Part shown: positions 16,653 through 24,441 of the stretch, one piece after another | Numbering within the stretch: the first letter of the stretch is position 1 | Layout of the letters: the number at the start of each line of letters is the position of its first letter | Source of the DNA: DATLWN01 sp964422615 | Lineage (GTDB): Bacteria; Pseudomonadota; Zetaproteobacteria; Mariprofundales; Mariprofundaceae | Length of the DNA: 28,301 bases | Assembly (NCBI GenBank): GCA_964422615.1 | Contig: CAYRBJ010000023.1 | Span: 1-28,301 of the forward strand | Direction: 5' to 3' | Translations under genes and position numbers: made by a program | The notes under the pieces: model-generated | Told to the model about the DNA's origin: nothing | What the model saw: the letters and a program-made list of their open reading frames with translations, nothing else | Databases searched by the model: none

Positions 16653-17546
16653 TCAGGAGCGTTTGCGCGCGCGCGGGTGGGCCTGGTCGTAGACCTCCGT
16701 CAGTCGAGCGATATCCAGGTGCGTGTAGCGTTCGGTGGTGGACAACGACGCGTGGCCGAGCAATTCCTGAATCGCCCTCAGATCGACGCCACCGGCCAGC
16801 AGGTGCGTGGCGTAGGAATGGCGCAGGCGATGCGGGGTCACCGACGCATCGGCACCGGTGGCCAGGGCACGCATTTTGAGCATGCGCTGCGCGCTGCGTG
16901 CCGTTAGCCGCCCACCGCGCCGGTTCAGGAATAAACCCAGCGCCCCCTCCTTGAACTGACGCACTTTCAGGTAATCCCGGATCAGCGCCAACACCTGCCC
17001 CGGAATCGGTACGATGCGCTCCTTTCTTCCCTTGCCCAGCACACGCAGCTCGCCCGCGTAAAGATCGACATCGCCAAGATCAAGCCCCACCGCCTCGGAC
17101 ACGCGCAGACCACAGCCATACAGGACAGCCACCAGCGCAAGATCCCGTGCCTCCGATCCGGCATCGGTTCCATGCATCAGCAGCCCCGTCTGCTCCGGCG
17201 ACATATTGCGCGGCAACCGCCTCGGGCGCTTGGGCGGCCGCACCCCGGCAGCCACGTTGTCGGCCAGCCAGCCACATTCAACGGCGAACCCGAGCAGGCC
17301 GGACAGGGCCGACAATCGCCGTGCCAGCGTGGCCGCGGAAAGACCTCCGGCATGCATGTGTACCAACCAGTCGCGCACGGTATGACGCCCGATATCGCTG
17401 AGCGGACGATCACCGGCAAACGCCAGGAAATGGTTCAAATCGCGCCGGTAGTTGCTGACGGTATGGCTGGAGGCCAGACGCACATCGGCCAGCTGCCCCA
17501 GATAGCGGCCGATGGCATCAGCCAACCGCCTCGGCTCAGTCGGCAT
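16653..17546 (-). CDS. xerC: Site-specific tyrosine recombinase XerC
   Basis: A 297-residue tyrosine recombinase that, with XerD, resolves chromosome dimers at dif under FtsK control. The full catalytic set is present: R148 (YGCGLRVSE), K172 (LGKGRKER), H239 and R242 (PHRLRHSYATHLL), H265 (LLGHASLSTTERYTH) and nucleophile Y274. The N-terminal core-binding domain spans roughly residues 5-95. The ATG at 17546 overlaps the stop of the DUF484-GGDEF gene by 11 bases, so the two are translationally coupled; an upstream in-frame ATG at 17612 would lengthen the overlap. Placing it after a DUF484 gene matches the dapF-DUF484-xerC order of gammaproteobacteria, which makes it the housekeeping XerC and not a mobile-element integrase. 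Confidence 0.96.
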   Translation of the reverse strand: MPTEPRRLADAIGRYLGQLADVRLASSHTVSNYRRDLNHFLAFAGDRPLSDIGRHTVRDWLVHMHAGGLSAATLARRLSALSGLLGFAVECGWLADNVAAGVRPPKRPRRLPRNMSPEQTGLLMHGTDAGSEARDLALVAVLYGCGLRVSEAVGLDLGDVDLYAGELRVLGKGRKERIVPIPGQVLALIRDYLKVRQFKEGALGLFLNRRGGRLTARSAQRMLKMRALATGADASVTPHRLRHSYATHLLAGGVDLRAIQELLGHASLSTTERYTHLDIARLTEVYDQAHPRARKRS

Positions 17547-18651
17547 CCGGGTTTGCGACCTCAAAGCGGGAGCCGCCGAGAGCCTTGGCCACATACATGG
17601 CCTGATCGGCAAGGTCGATCAGCTCACGCACCTGCAGATCCTGTTCCGGCAAGGATACCGCCACGCCCATGCTTACGCCGGCATGTTCCTCCCCCATCAC
17701 GATCTGCGAACAGGCCTCGACAATACGGCCGGCGATCTCGACCGCCTTTTTGCCTCCGCAACCTGGCAGCAGCAACACGAATTCGTCGCCACCCATGCGG
17801 ATCATCGGATCCTGCGCGCGTACGAAGCCCCGGGTCGTACTGCAGACACGCTCCAGCAATTCATCACCTTTCTCATGCCCGTGCCGATCGTTGAGTACTT
17901 TCAAATCATCCACATCCAGATACAGGCAGGCGACCGGCGCGCCTTCGCCAAACCACTGCGACAGGGGCTGATGGCTGTGCGGTTGCAGGAAACGGCGATT
18001 GCGGCTGCCAGTCAGTGAATCGGTCACCGCATGGCGCGCCAGGCGTTCCCGTGCCACGGCATTCTCCAGACTTAGCCCGATGACCTGGGCCAGATGCTGC
18101 AGGAAATCCGTGGCCTGATCCGGACGGAAACGATCGGCACTGTCCGAACCGATGCCGAGTACGCCGAACGGTCGTTCCAGATGGCCCAGGGTCAGCAGCG
18201 CGATGGAACCGATATGACTGTCCCGCGCCTGCAGCCATTCGAACGATTTCTTCGGTGTCACGCGTATCAGGCGCACACGGTTCTTGTCCAGCCCGACCTG
18301 CGCGATCTCGCCACTCTCCAGCCAGATCAGGTCGTGCTCGGACAGAGCATCGAGCTTGCGCCCACCCATGAAGCTGGAGCGGTCGAACCAGAAACGCACC
18401 AAATCCAGCTCGAATCCCGAACGCAGGCCGCGCAGCAGCACGAAACACAGATCCTCGGGATCGGTCGCGGCCAGCACCTGGGATTCCAGTTCGAACAGGC
18501 GCGAAAACAGGCGTTCGTTTTCGCGCAGGCGCTTCATCACCTCGGCCACGTACTGGCGTAACGCCCGGTTCTCCTCGGTCATCTGCTGCATGCGGCGAAC
18601 CGATATGTCCTCGACGGTGGAACGGTCTCCGGTTTTCTTGGAATTACTCAT
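17536..18651 (-). CDS. DUF484 (GAF-like) sensor fused to GGDEF diguanylate cyclase
   Basis: A 371-residue cytosolic protein with no membrane segment. Residues about 15-210 form a DUF484 region: a coiled coil (MQQMTEENRALRQYVAEVMK) followed by a GAF-like fold. Residues about 215-365 form a GGDEF domain with DSLTGSRNRRFL, YLDVDDLKVLNDRHGHEKGD and an intact active site, G287-G288-D289-E290-F291. An I-site RAQD lies five residues before GGDEF, so c-di-GMP product inhibition is expected. In E. coli-type genomes the gene before xerC encodes DUF484 alone. GAGGAGAAT precedes the ATG at 18651. It overlaps xerC by 11 bases. The ligand of the sensor part is unknown. Confidence 0.9.
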   Translation of the reverse strand: MSNSKKTGDRSTVEDISVRRMQQMTEENRALRQYVAEVMKRLRENERLFSRLFELESQVLAATDPEDLCFVLLRGLRSGFELDLVRFWFDRSSFMGGRKLDALSEHDLIWLESGEIAQVGLDKNRVRLIRVTPKKSFEWLQARDSHIGSIALLTLGHLERPFGVLGIGSDSADRFRPDQATDFLQHLAQVIGLSLENAVARERLARHAVTDSLTGSRNRRFLQPHSHQPLSQWFGEGAPVACLYLDVDDLKVLNDRHGHEKGDELLERVCSTTRGFVRAQDPMIRMGGDEFVLLLPGCGGKKAVEIAGRIVEACSQIVMGEEHAGVSMGVAVSLPEQDLQVRELIDLADQAMYVAKALGGSRFEVANPDAD

Positions 18652-18810
18652 GACGCATTCTCCTCGACCGGGATGCGCCAGGAAGCGCAGGCCGCTGCAC
18701 CGACATGCATGCAGAAGCCATCAGCCATTTTATTGTCGAGATTTTTCCTTGCTGACTCATCCCATGCATCTTATCCATGACAGGCCTGAACGAACAAGCG
18801 AGGAACCCAC

Positions 18811-19440
18811 CTAATCGCCCTTATTGCCACGCTCATCGACTGGCATAGCAGTGACGCCGCCGGAAATCACCAGCTTCATCGCCTCCTCGACGCTCATGGC
18901 CAATGGACGAAGATCAGCACGGGCCACATACAGCAGCCAACCGGCTGTGGGGATCGGTGTGTTCGGCACGAATACGCACACCATGTCGCGATCGGCGAAC
19001 CCGTCAGCCGGCAGCCTGGTATCGGCTGTGATAAAGCCGATTGACCAGTTGCCCTGCATGGGGAATGGCACCAGCACGACCTCGCGAAAGGCCTTGCCGC
19101 TGCCCATCAGCATGGCCTTCAGCAGTTGTCTTAACGGCGAGTGGATGGAGCGGATGATCGGGATACGATCCATCAGCATATCGATCCAGCGCATGATATG
19201 CCTGCCGATGAAATTGGTGGTCAGTGCCCCGATCAACACCACGGCCAGCAAGACACACAGCAGGGCGATCAGCACGGCCAGCCCCGGGATATGCACCCCG
19301 GCCCAGACATCCGGACGGAGATGAGGCGGAAGCCAGCGCAAAGCCCGGTTGGCGAAATCCACCAGCCATGAAACCAGCATGATGATAATGACCAGCGGCG
19401 CCAGCGCCACCAGTCCGGCCATCAGATACCGCTTGAGCAC
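18811..19440 (-). CDS. DUF502 family membrane protein
   Basis: A 209-residue inner-membrane protein of the DUF502 family (relatives include plant LIKE-COV proteins). Two hydrophobic helices lie near residues 5-27 (LMAGLVALAPLVIIIMLVSW) and 50-78 (LAVLIALLCVLLAVVLIGAL). They are followed by the conserved DRIPIIRSIHSPLRQLLKAM and a soluble domain with VVLVPFPMQGNWSIGFITA and VFVPNTPIPTAGWLLYV. Molecular function is unknown. The GTG at 19440 is chosen because it opens the family N terminus (LKRYLMAGL) one base after the previous stop; an ATG at 19482 would add 14 residues inside the upstream gene. It is the last gene of the obgE-led run. A 159-base gap to the DUF484-GGDEF gene follows. Confidence 0.88.
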   Translation of the reverse strand: MLKRYLMAGLVALAPLVIIIMLVSWLVDFANRALRWLPPHLRPDVWAGVHIPGLAVLIALLCVLLAVVLIGALTTNFIGRHIMRWIDMLMDRIPIIRSIHSPLRQLLKAMLMGSGKAFREVVLVPFPMQGNWSIGFITADTRLPADGFADRDMVCVFVPNTPIPTAGWLLYVARADLRPLAMSVEEAMKLVISGGVTAMPVDERGNKGD

Positions 19441-19441
19441 G

Positions 19442-20398
19442 TTAGTTCCCGTTCCTCGCGATCGTCCCCGGATGCAAAACATCCGTCACCGCCAGCATGG
19501 GGACATGCCGATCCTGCACGGTATGTTTTTCGAGGAAATCCAGTGTCTGGTGATGCGGGTGCGCGATGACAATGCAGGCCCCATGCCGTTGCTCGCATGC
19601 CAGAGCCTTGTTCCACATCTGTTGCAGGTAGGCCGGGTTTGTCTGGTCATCGAGAAAGATCTGGCGCGAGCCCCAGGGGATACCGGCGCGCGCCGCCATC
19701 GTGGAAGCCACACTGGCCGCCGTCGTACGCGAATCGACAAAGAACAGATGCTTCTGACGACAGACCTGCATGACCACGGCCATCGGTTCGGCCATGCTTG
19801 TCAGCAGCGAGCCCATATGGTTGTTCATGCCCTGCACATACGGCACCTTGCCCAAGGCGGTGAGCAACAGGCTGCGGATCTCGCCGTCCGGCATGCCGAC
19901 GCGCAAAAACGAGTCATCCATCAGCTTCTGGTAATGGATCGAGTCCGGCTCCATCGGCATGTGCAGCATGACGATGCGCCCGGCTGCATGCGCCATCTCG
20001 GCCGCCTGGCGCGCATGAGGGGCATCCGGCAATACTGAAATGGCCATCGTGTACGGCAGGGCAAGCGCCCGGCGCAGGGCCGGCAGATCGTAGCCGACAT
20101 CGTCAAGGATCAGAGCCAAGCCATGGACATGTGCGGCCGGCAGGCCGGTGGCAGGCACCGTCTCCGGCACATGGGAAAAATCCTCATACACCGGCGGTTT
20201 GAATGGGCCGGCCGCCGATGGCACGGATACCGGGGCGGCCGACCTCTTTTCGCTGCCGATATGGGCATGCGTCGGCGGAGACGCATGCCTGGTCGATAAC
20301 CACAGAGAACCCGCCAGCACAACCAGCGCCAACACCAGCACGGCGGTCAGCCAGGGTGGTGGCGGCGGCTGACGGCGGCGGGGCTTGGCCTTTGCCAT
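19442..20398 (-). CDS. Divergent polysaccharide deacetylase (YibQ-like)
   Basis: A 318-residue protein anchored by one N-terminal helix (about residues 15-35) after a basic, proline-rich start. A low-complexity linker leads to a NodB-fold domain with ALILDDVGYDLPALRRAL, YTMAISVLPDAPH, RIVMLHMPMEP, GMNNHMGSLLT, FFVDSRTTAAS and CIVIAHPHHQTLDFL. This is the DUF610/YibQ pattern, usually coded next to envC and ctpA and thought to act on envelope polysaccharide in the periplasm; the substrate is not established. The ATG at 20398 is used, 24 bases after the ctpA stop. The DUF502 gene begins one base after its stop. Confidence 0.88.
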   Translation of the reverse strand: MAKAKPRRRQPPPPPWLTAVLVLALVVLAGSLWLSTRHASPPTHAHIGSEKRSAAPVSVPSAAGPFKPPVYEDFSHVPETVPATGLPAAHVHGLALILDDVGYDLPALRRALALPYTMAISVLPDAPHARQAAEMAHAAGRIVMLHMPMEPDSIHYQKLMDDSFLRVGMPDGEIRSLLLTALGKVPYVQGMNNHMGSLLTSMAEPMAVVMQVCRQKHLFFVDSRTTAASVASTMAARAGIPWGSRQIFLDDQTNPAYLQQMWNKALACEQRHGACIVIAHPHHQTLDFLEKHTVQDRHVPMLAVTDVLHPGTIARNGN

Positions 20399-20422
20399 GC
20401 GCAAAATCCCTAGACGGTGCCC

Positions 20423-21763
20423 TTATCCCTTCACCTGCAGGGTATGCAATCCCTCAAGCAGATCCAGCGCACGCTGCAACTGCACATCCACCTGCAGGCG
20501 CCGCTGCATCGTGGCACTGGCGCCATCCGGCGGGGCGACCTGCTTACCCTTCTTCCGGGGCTTCTTGGTGTTGCCGTTCTGCAGATGCCCTTTCAGATCC
20601 TTTTCGAAAACACCGAAGCCATCTTGAACCGGTGCCTTGCCCTGCTCGGTCGACACCGGAAGCTCCTCCACCTTGATATCCGGCCGGATGCCGGTGGCCT
20701 GAATCGAGGTGCCGCTCGGCGTATAATACAGCGCCGTGGTCAGCTTGATGGCCGTACCATCCGGTAGCGGGATCACCGACTGCACAGAGCCCTTGCCGAA
20801 GCTGCGGGTGCCCATCAGCACTGCCCGGTGATTGTCCTTCAAGGCGCCGCTGACGATCTCCGCGGCCGAGGCCGTACCACCGTTGATCAGCACCACCAGC
20901 GGCATGCCATTCAGGATATCACCCGCGGTGGCATTAAAGGACATGTTCTTGCCGACGCGGGATTTGGTGCTGACGATATTACCTTTGTTCAGGAACAAAT
21001 CGGAGGTCTTGACCCCCTGGTCGAGCAAACCACCGGGATTGTTGCGCAGGTCGAGCACGGCGCCATAGACTTTGCCGTCCTCCTTCTTGGCCAACCGGCG
21101 GTACTGCTTGGCCAGCAGGCCGGCCACGCCATCCGAGAACTGGGTGATGCGCAGGTACACATAGCCCGGCGCCATGATGGCGCTCTTCACCGATTTGATA
21201 TGGATGACGGCACGCACGAGGGTGAATTCCAGCGGTTTGGGCGCGCCCTCGCGGAATATGGTCAGCTTGATGCTGGTTCCCGGCTTTCCGCGCATGTGGT
21301 TGACCGCCTCTTGCAGTGTCATGTCCTTGGCCAGTTGCTCATCGATCTTGACGATCAGGTCTCCGGCCTTGATGCCGGCCTTGTCGGCAGGCGTATCCTC
21401 AATGGGTGTCACCACGCGTATGCCGCCCTGGGCCCCGGCGATCTCGATACCAAGCCCCCCGAACTTGCCGGAGGTGTCCACCTGCATCTGGCTGTACTCC
21501 GCCTTGTTCATATAGGCCGAATGCGGATCCAGGCTTTCCAGCATGCCGGTCAGCGCGCCATCGATCAGTTCCTTGTCGGTGGTTTTTTTGACATAGGAAT
21601 CCTTGACGATATCCATGACCCTGGAGAACTTCTGCAACTGTTGGTAATTGGTGGCCGCAGCGGCCTGCTGACCATGGGCGCCTAGGGACCAAGCCAGCAC
21701 GCCCGCCGTCAACGCCACCAGCGATCCGCTCACAATCACAACACGGCGCATACCTGACTTCAT
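20423..21763 (-). CDS. ctpA: Carboxy-terminal processing protease (S41 family)
   Basis: A 446-residue periplasmic serine protease. An N-terminal signal or anchor helix (about residues 8-28) leads to the S41 N region, a PDZ domain (about 90-170, GGLGIEIAGAQGGIRVVTPI) and the protease core with VLDLRNNPGGLLDQ. The Ser-Lys dyad is S299 in GGTASAAEIV and K324 in GTRSFGKGSVQ, spaced 25 residues as usual. The C-terminal 80 residues are charged and low in complexity (TKKPRKKGKQVAPPDG). AAGGAG precedes the ATG at 21763; the frame is open further upstream, but those 40 residues are not family-like. It follows envC by 29 bases, the common envC-ctpA pairing; such proteases process envelope proteins and control peptidoglycan hydrolases. 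Confidence 0.95.
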   Translation of the reverse strand: MKSGMRRVVIVSGSLVALTAGVLAWSLGAHGQQAAAATNYQQLQKFSRVMDIVKDSYVKKTTDKELIDGALTGMLESLDPHSAYMNKAEYSQMQVDTSGKFGGLGIEIAGAQGGIRVVTPIEDTPADKAGIKAGDLIVKIDEQLAKDMTLQEAVNHMRGKPGTSIKLTIFREGAPKPLEFTLVRAVIHIKSVKSAIMAPGYVYLRITQFSDGVAGLLAKQYRRLAKKEDGKVYGAVLDLRNNPGGLLDQGVKTSDLFLNKGNIVSTKSRVGKNMSFNATAGDILNGMPLVVLINGGTASAAEIVSGALKDNHRAVLMGTRSFGKGSVQSVIPLPDGTAIKLTTALYYTPSGTSIQATGIRPDIKVEELPVSTEQGKAPVQDGFGVFEKDLKGHLQNGNTKKPRKKGKQVAPPDGASATMQRRLQVDVQLQRALDLLEGLHTLQVKG

Positions 21764-21792
21764 GGGTTCAACTCCTTTCGTGGCACATCCAA

Positions 21793-22962
21793 TCAACGCT
21801 TCCGGTAGCGGCACCACAGCGCCGGATTCACCGGTCTGCCCTTGTACCGCACCTCGAAATACAGGCGCACCTTGTCGATCCATCCGGTGCTGCCGGCCTC
21901 CGCCAGCACATCGCCCTTTTCGACCCAGTCGCCGAGATGCTTGTACAGCACGTCATTATGGGCATAGATGCTCATAACGCCATTGCCATGATCGACGATC
22001 AGCATCAGCCCGTAGCCTCCAAACCAGTCGGCATACCGGACCCTGCCCGCTGAAATCGACTTAACCTGACGTTGTTGGCCTTCGGGCGCAAGCAACACGC
22101 CACGCAGGCGGTTGCGCTGCTGGGCCAGTCTAACCCCATAGGAGGCCACGATGCGGCTGGGAAGCAAGGGCCAGTTCAGGTGCCCCTTGGCAGCCAGAAT
22201 CGACGGTCCTTCTCTAACGCGGTCGCCGGCCAGCAGATCACCACCAAAGGTTTCCAGCAGCCTCTGCAGATCCCTGGCCTGTCGTGCCAGCTCGGCATCC
22301 CGCTGGCGCTGCAGGTGATCGCTTCTTTTCACTTGGGCCATCAGTGCGCGTTTGTCCTGCACCTGCAGGCGCAATGACTGCTCCGCCGCCGCCCTTTGCC
22401 GGCGCAGCTTCTCGCGTCGGTCGCGCTCCTGCCGCAGGTCGGCCATTACCGAACCCAGCTTCGCCTCACTACGCTTCAGATCAAGGCGGTCGGCATGCTG
22501 CGAGACAAGCACCTGCTTCATCATGTAACGGCGGTTCGGAATCTCGCCCATCGGCACGCCGCGCAACACATCCAGCCAGCTTGGCTGACGCCCGGCACGC
22601 TGCCAGGCACCGATGGCCTCGGCCACCATGGCCTGGCGCAGCATTGCGATATGCTGCTGCAGCCCCTGTTGTTGCTGCTCCAGCTTCTTCAGCTTCCGAT
22701 CCGTTTCCGCCACCTGCGCCGTCGCCTGCAACAGTGCCTTTTGTGCCGCGGCCAGGGCCACGTCCAGCACGTGCATCTGCCGGCCCAGTTTCCCCAACTG
22801 GGCCTCCAGCCCGCGGCGCACCCCGGCCAGACGTATGCGTTCCAGGTGAATCTTGGCCAGCTTGGCGCGCATGGTGGCCGCACTCTCCGCCGCTACCGCC
22901 GGCGCCGACGGCAAAGGCGCCAGAGCCGCACAGATGAGTAGCAGGACCACCCAGCGTTTCAT
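21793..22962 (-). CDS. envC: Murein hydrolase activator EnvC-like (degenerate LytM)
   Basis: A 389-residue exported protein. A signal peptide covers residues 1-24 (MKRWVVLLLICAALAPLPSA...). A long Gln/Arg/Leu-rich coiled coil spans about 28-245, and a LytM/M23 domain about 275-385. The zinc ligands of active M23 enzymes are missing: the usual HxxxD site is LRGVLLAPEGQ, and the HxH site is LYFEVR, with Tyr for the first His. The same losses occur in E. coli EnvC, which activates AmiA/AmiB amidases at the septum through FtsEX instead of cutting peptidoglycan. The ATG at 22962 overlaps the rlmH stop (ATGA). A 37-residue upstream extension in frame lies inside rlmH and is rejected. Confidence 0.92.
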   Translation of the reverse strand: MKRWVVLLLICAALAPLPSAPAVAAESAATMRAKLAKIHLERIRLAGVRRGLEAQLGKLGRQMHVLDVALAAAQKALLQATAQVAETDRKLKKLEQQQQGLQQHIAMLRQAMVAEAIGAWQRAGRQPSWLDVLRGVPMGEIPNRRYMMKQVLVSQHADRLDLKRSEAKLGSVMADLRQERDRREKLRRQRAAAEQSLRLQVQDKRALMAQVKRSDHLQRQRDAELARQARDLQRLLETFGGDLLAGDRVREGPSILAAKGHLNWPLLPSRIVASYGVRLAQQRNRLRGVLLAPEGQQRQVKSISAGRVRYADWFGGYGLMLIVDHGNGVMSIYAHNDVLYKHLGDWVEKGDVLAEAGSTGWIDKVRLYFEVRYKGRPVNPALWCRYRKR

Positions 22963-23411
22963 GGCCGATGGTACGGATGGCCCTGGTTGATGCTCAGGGC
23001 CCGGTAAAACTGTTCGATCACAAGCGCCCGTGCCAGCTGATGCGGCAGCGTCAGAGGTGACAGACTCCAGCAATGGACCGCGCCGTCGCGTACTACCGAA
23101 CTGACGCCATCGGCGCCACCGATGACGAAGGACAAACTGGCTGAGCCGGGCTGGCGCGCGAAAAAATCCGCCCAGTCGGTGCTGGACAGCTTCGACCCGC
23201 GCTCGTCAAACAGCACGTATGGCTGGCCATTCACCCGATGCAGAAGCTGCTGCTCCTCCTGCTGTCTTCGCTGTTCCAACTGCCGCGCCCGCCCTTCCGG
23301 CAATTCGAGCAGCTGGAAACCGGCCATGCCGTCCAGACGCTTCGTAAACCGCGATTCATAACCGGCCAGTTCCGGCGCTCCGCGCCCGATGACAATCAGA
23401 CGCAGCTTCAT
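22959..23411 (-). CDS. rlmH: 23S rRNA (pseudouridine-1915-N3)-methyltransferase
   Basis: A 150-residue SPOUT methyltransferase that adds a methyl group to pseudouridine 1915 in helix 69 of 23S rRNA on the 70S ribosome. Family marks are MKLRLIVIGRG at the start, LFDERGSKLSSTDWADFF, FVIGGADGV (SAM-binding knot) and LSPLTLPHQLARALVIEQFY ending GHPYHRP. Length is slightly under the usual 155. It starts three bases after the rsfS stop and overlaps envC by four bases; rsfS-rlmH is a standard pair. Confidence 0.96.
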   Translation of the reverse strand: MKLRLIVIGRGAPELAGYESRFTKRLDGMAGFQLLELPEGRARQLEQRRQQEEQQLLHRVNGQPYVLFDERGSKLSSTDWADFFARQPGSASLSFVIGGADGVSSVVRDGAVHCWSLSPLTLPHQLARALVIEQFYRALSINQGHPYHRP

Positions 23412-23414
23412 CGT

Positions 23415-23792
23415 TCAGCCGGCGGCGCCTTCTACTGCGCTGCGGCCGGCGGGCACATGCCCCCACAGGCGTTCGAGCTGCACGCTCTCGCGCACCTCCG
23501 GCAACATCACATGCAACACGACATCCCCGAGATCGATCAACAACCACTCCATGGCATCCAGTCCCTCGATGTGTGCAGGCAGGCCGAATCGGTGTGCCGC
23601 CTCCGCCCCCGCCTCGGCGATGGCCTTCAACTGGCGATCGGTGCGCCCGGTGGCGATGACGAAGCGATCGGCAAATGCGCAATTGCCGCGCACATCGACC
23701 ACGGCCACATCCAGCGCCTTCTTGTCTTCCACGGCCTCCACCACGGCCGCCGTCAGCGCTTCCAGATGCTCGTCCTGTTGTTGTCCACTCAT
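23415..23792 (-). CDS. rsfS: Ribosomal silencing factor RsfS
   Basis: A 125-residue RsfS/YbeB (DUF143) protein. It binds uL14 on the 50S subunit and blocks subunit joining when nutrients are scarce. Core motifs are DKKALDVAVVDVRG, FADRFVIATGRTDRQLKAIA, HIEGLDAMEWLLIDLGDVVLHVM and LERLWG. The C-terminal tail (HVPAGRSAVEGAAG) is slightly longer than usual. The ATG overlaps the nadD stop (ATGA). Confidence 0.96.
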   Translation of the reverse strand: MSGQQQDEHLEALTAAVVEAVEDKKALDVAVVDVRGNCAFADRFVIATGRTDRQLKAIAEAGAEAAHRFGLPAHIEGLDAMEWLLIDLGDVVLHVMLPEVRESVQLERLWGHVPAGRSAVEGAAG

Positions 23793-24430
23793 GCATGCTC
23801 CTGTTGTTCGTGTTTTCCGTACGCGTCAGCTACCTCGTCGGCGATCATCGGCGGCAGCCAGCCATGCGGCACCTTCCCGGATGCCAGCGCCCGGCGCAAC
23901 TCGGTGGCCGAAATGTCGGGAAGTTCCGTATCGACACGCACCATATGCCCAGGCTGCTGCAACCCGGCAACGGCCCCGGCAGCACATTCATGCCAACCCA
24001 TCGGACCGGGCATTGTTTCCCCGGCCCGGGCGAACACGGCCACATTGCAATACTGGCGGTGCTCCGGATAACCCCTCCAGTCCGGAAACCCGGCAAAGGC
24101 ATCGGCCCCCATCAACCACAGCGGCAACACCTCCGGAAAACTTGCGTGAAGCCACTGCAGGGTCTGTAGCGACGATACCGGCCCGTCCTGGCGCACCTCC
24201 CAGTCGATCACCGTCACCCGCGGATCGACGGCGAACAACCGGTGCATCCATGCCAGCCGCCGTTCAGGCCCGGCAAGTCCGGACAGTTGCCGATGCACCG
24301 GCAGCCCGGCCGGAATCACCCATATCTCTGGAAGATGCAGCAACGCGAAGGCCGCCTCGACCAGGGCAATATGCCCGGCATGCGGAGGATCGAAGCTACC
24401 ACCGAAGATTCCGACCGTGCGCTTATTCAG
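23789..24430 (-). CDS. nadD: Nicotinate-mononucleotide adenylyltransferase, predicted CTG start
   Basis: A 213-residue NadD that makes deamido-NAD from NaMN and ATP in the NAD pathway. The nucleotidyltransferase motif VGIFGGSFDPPHAGH (about residues 6-20) has the H-x-G-H core; DTELPDISATELRRAL is the C-terminal ISxTxxR motif. A start at the first ATG-type codon (24343) would delete the whole active-site motif, so it is wrong. Upstream, in frame, the order is TAG (24436-24434, the proA stop), GCA, then CTG at 24430-24428; no ATG, GTG or TTG occurs before the motif. GGGAG (24441-24437) lies six bases before that CTG, a good ribosome-binding site. With it, the protein has the same length as E. 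coli NadD. Translation is probably coupled to proA. Confidence 0.9.
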   Translation of the reverse strand: MNKRTVGIFGGSFDPPHAGHIALVEAAFALLHLPEIWVIPAGLPVHRQLSGLAGPERRLAWMHRLFAVDPRVTVIDWEVRQDGPVSSLQTLQWLHASFPEVLPLWLMGADAFAGFPDWRGYPEHRQYCNVAVFARAGETMPGPMGWHECAAGAVAGLQQPGHMVRVDTELPDISATELRRALASGKVPHGWLPPMIADEVADAYGKHEQQEHA

Positions 24431-24441
24431 TGCCTACTCCC
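24428..24441 (-). promoter_or_regulatory. Ribosome-binding site placing a CTG start for nadD
   Basis: On the minus strand GGGAG (24441-24437) overlaps the last codons of proA. Six bases later comes CTG (24430-24428), the only near-cognate start between the proA stop and the NadD active-site motif apart from ACG at 24418. This is the site that decides the nadD start. Confidence 0.6.

Noticed and set aside
16653..17546. Mobile-element integrase
   Set aside because: The recombinase lies in the conserved DUF484-xerC context and has XerC length and motifs, so it is the housekeeping XerC.
18644..18778. 44-codon minus-strand frame ending over the DUF484-GGDEF start (ATGAGTAA)
   Set aside because: The coupling-like overlap is tempting, but it has no Shine-Dalgarno site, no recognisable sequence and no sign of conservation. 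The 18652-18810 gap is otherwise empty apart from a weak possible promoter (TTGTTC-18-TAAGAT).
20828..21685. 285-codon plus-strand frame opposite ctpA
   Set aside because: It is a shadow of the ctpA codon pattern; the minus strand carries the Ser-Lys protease motifs.
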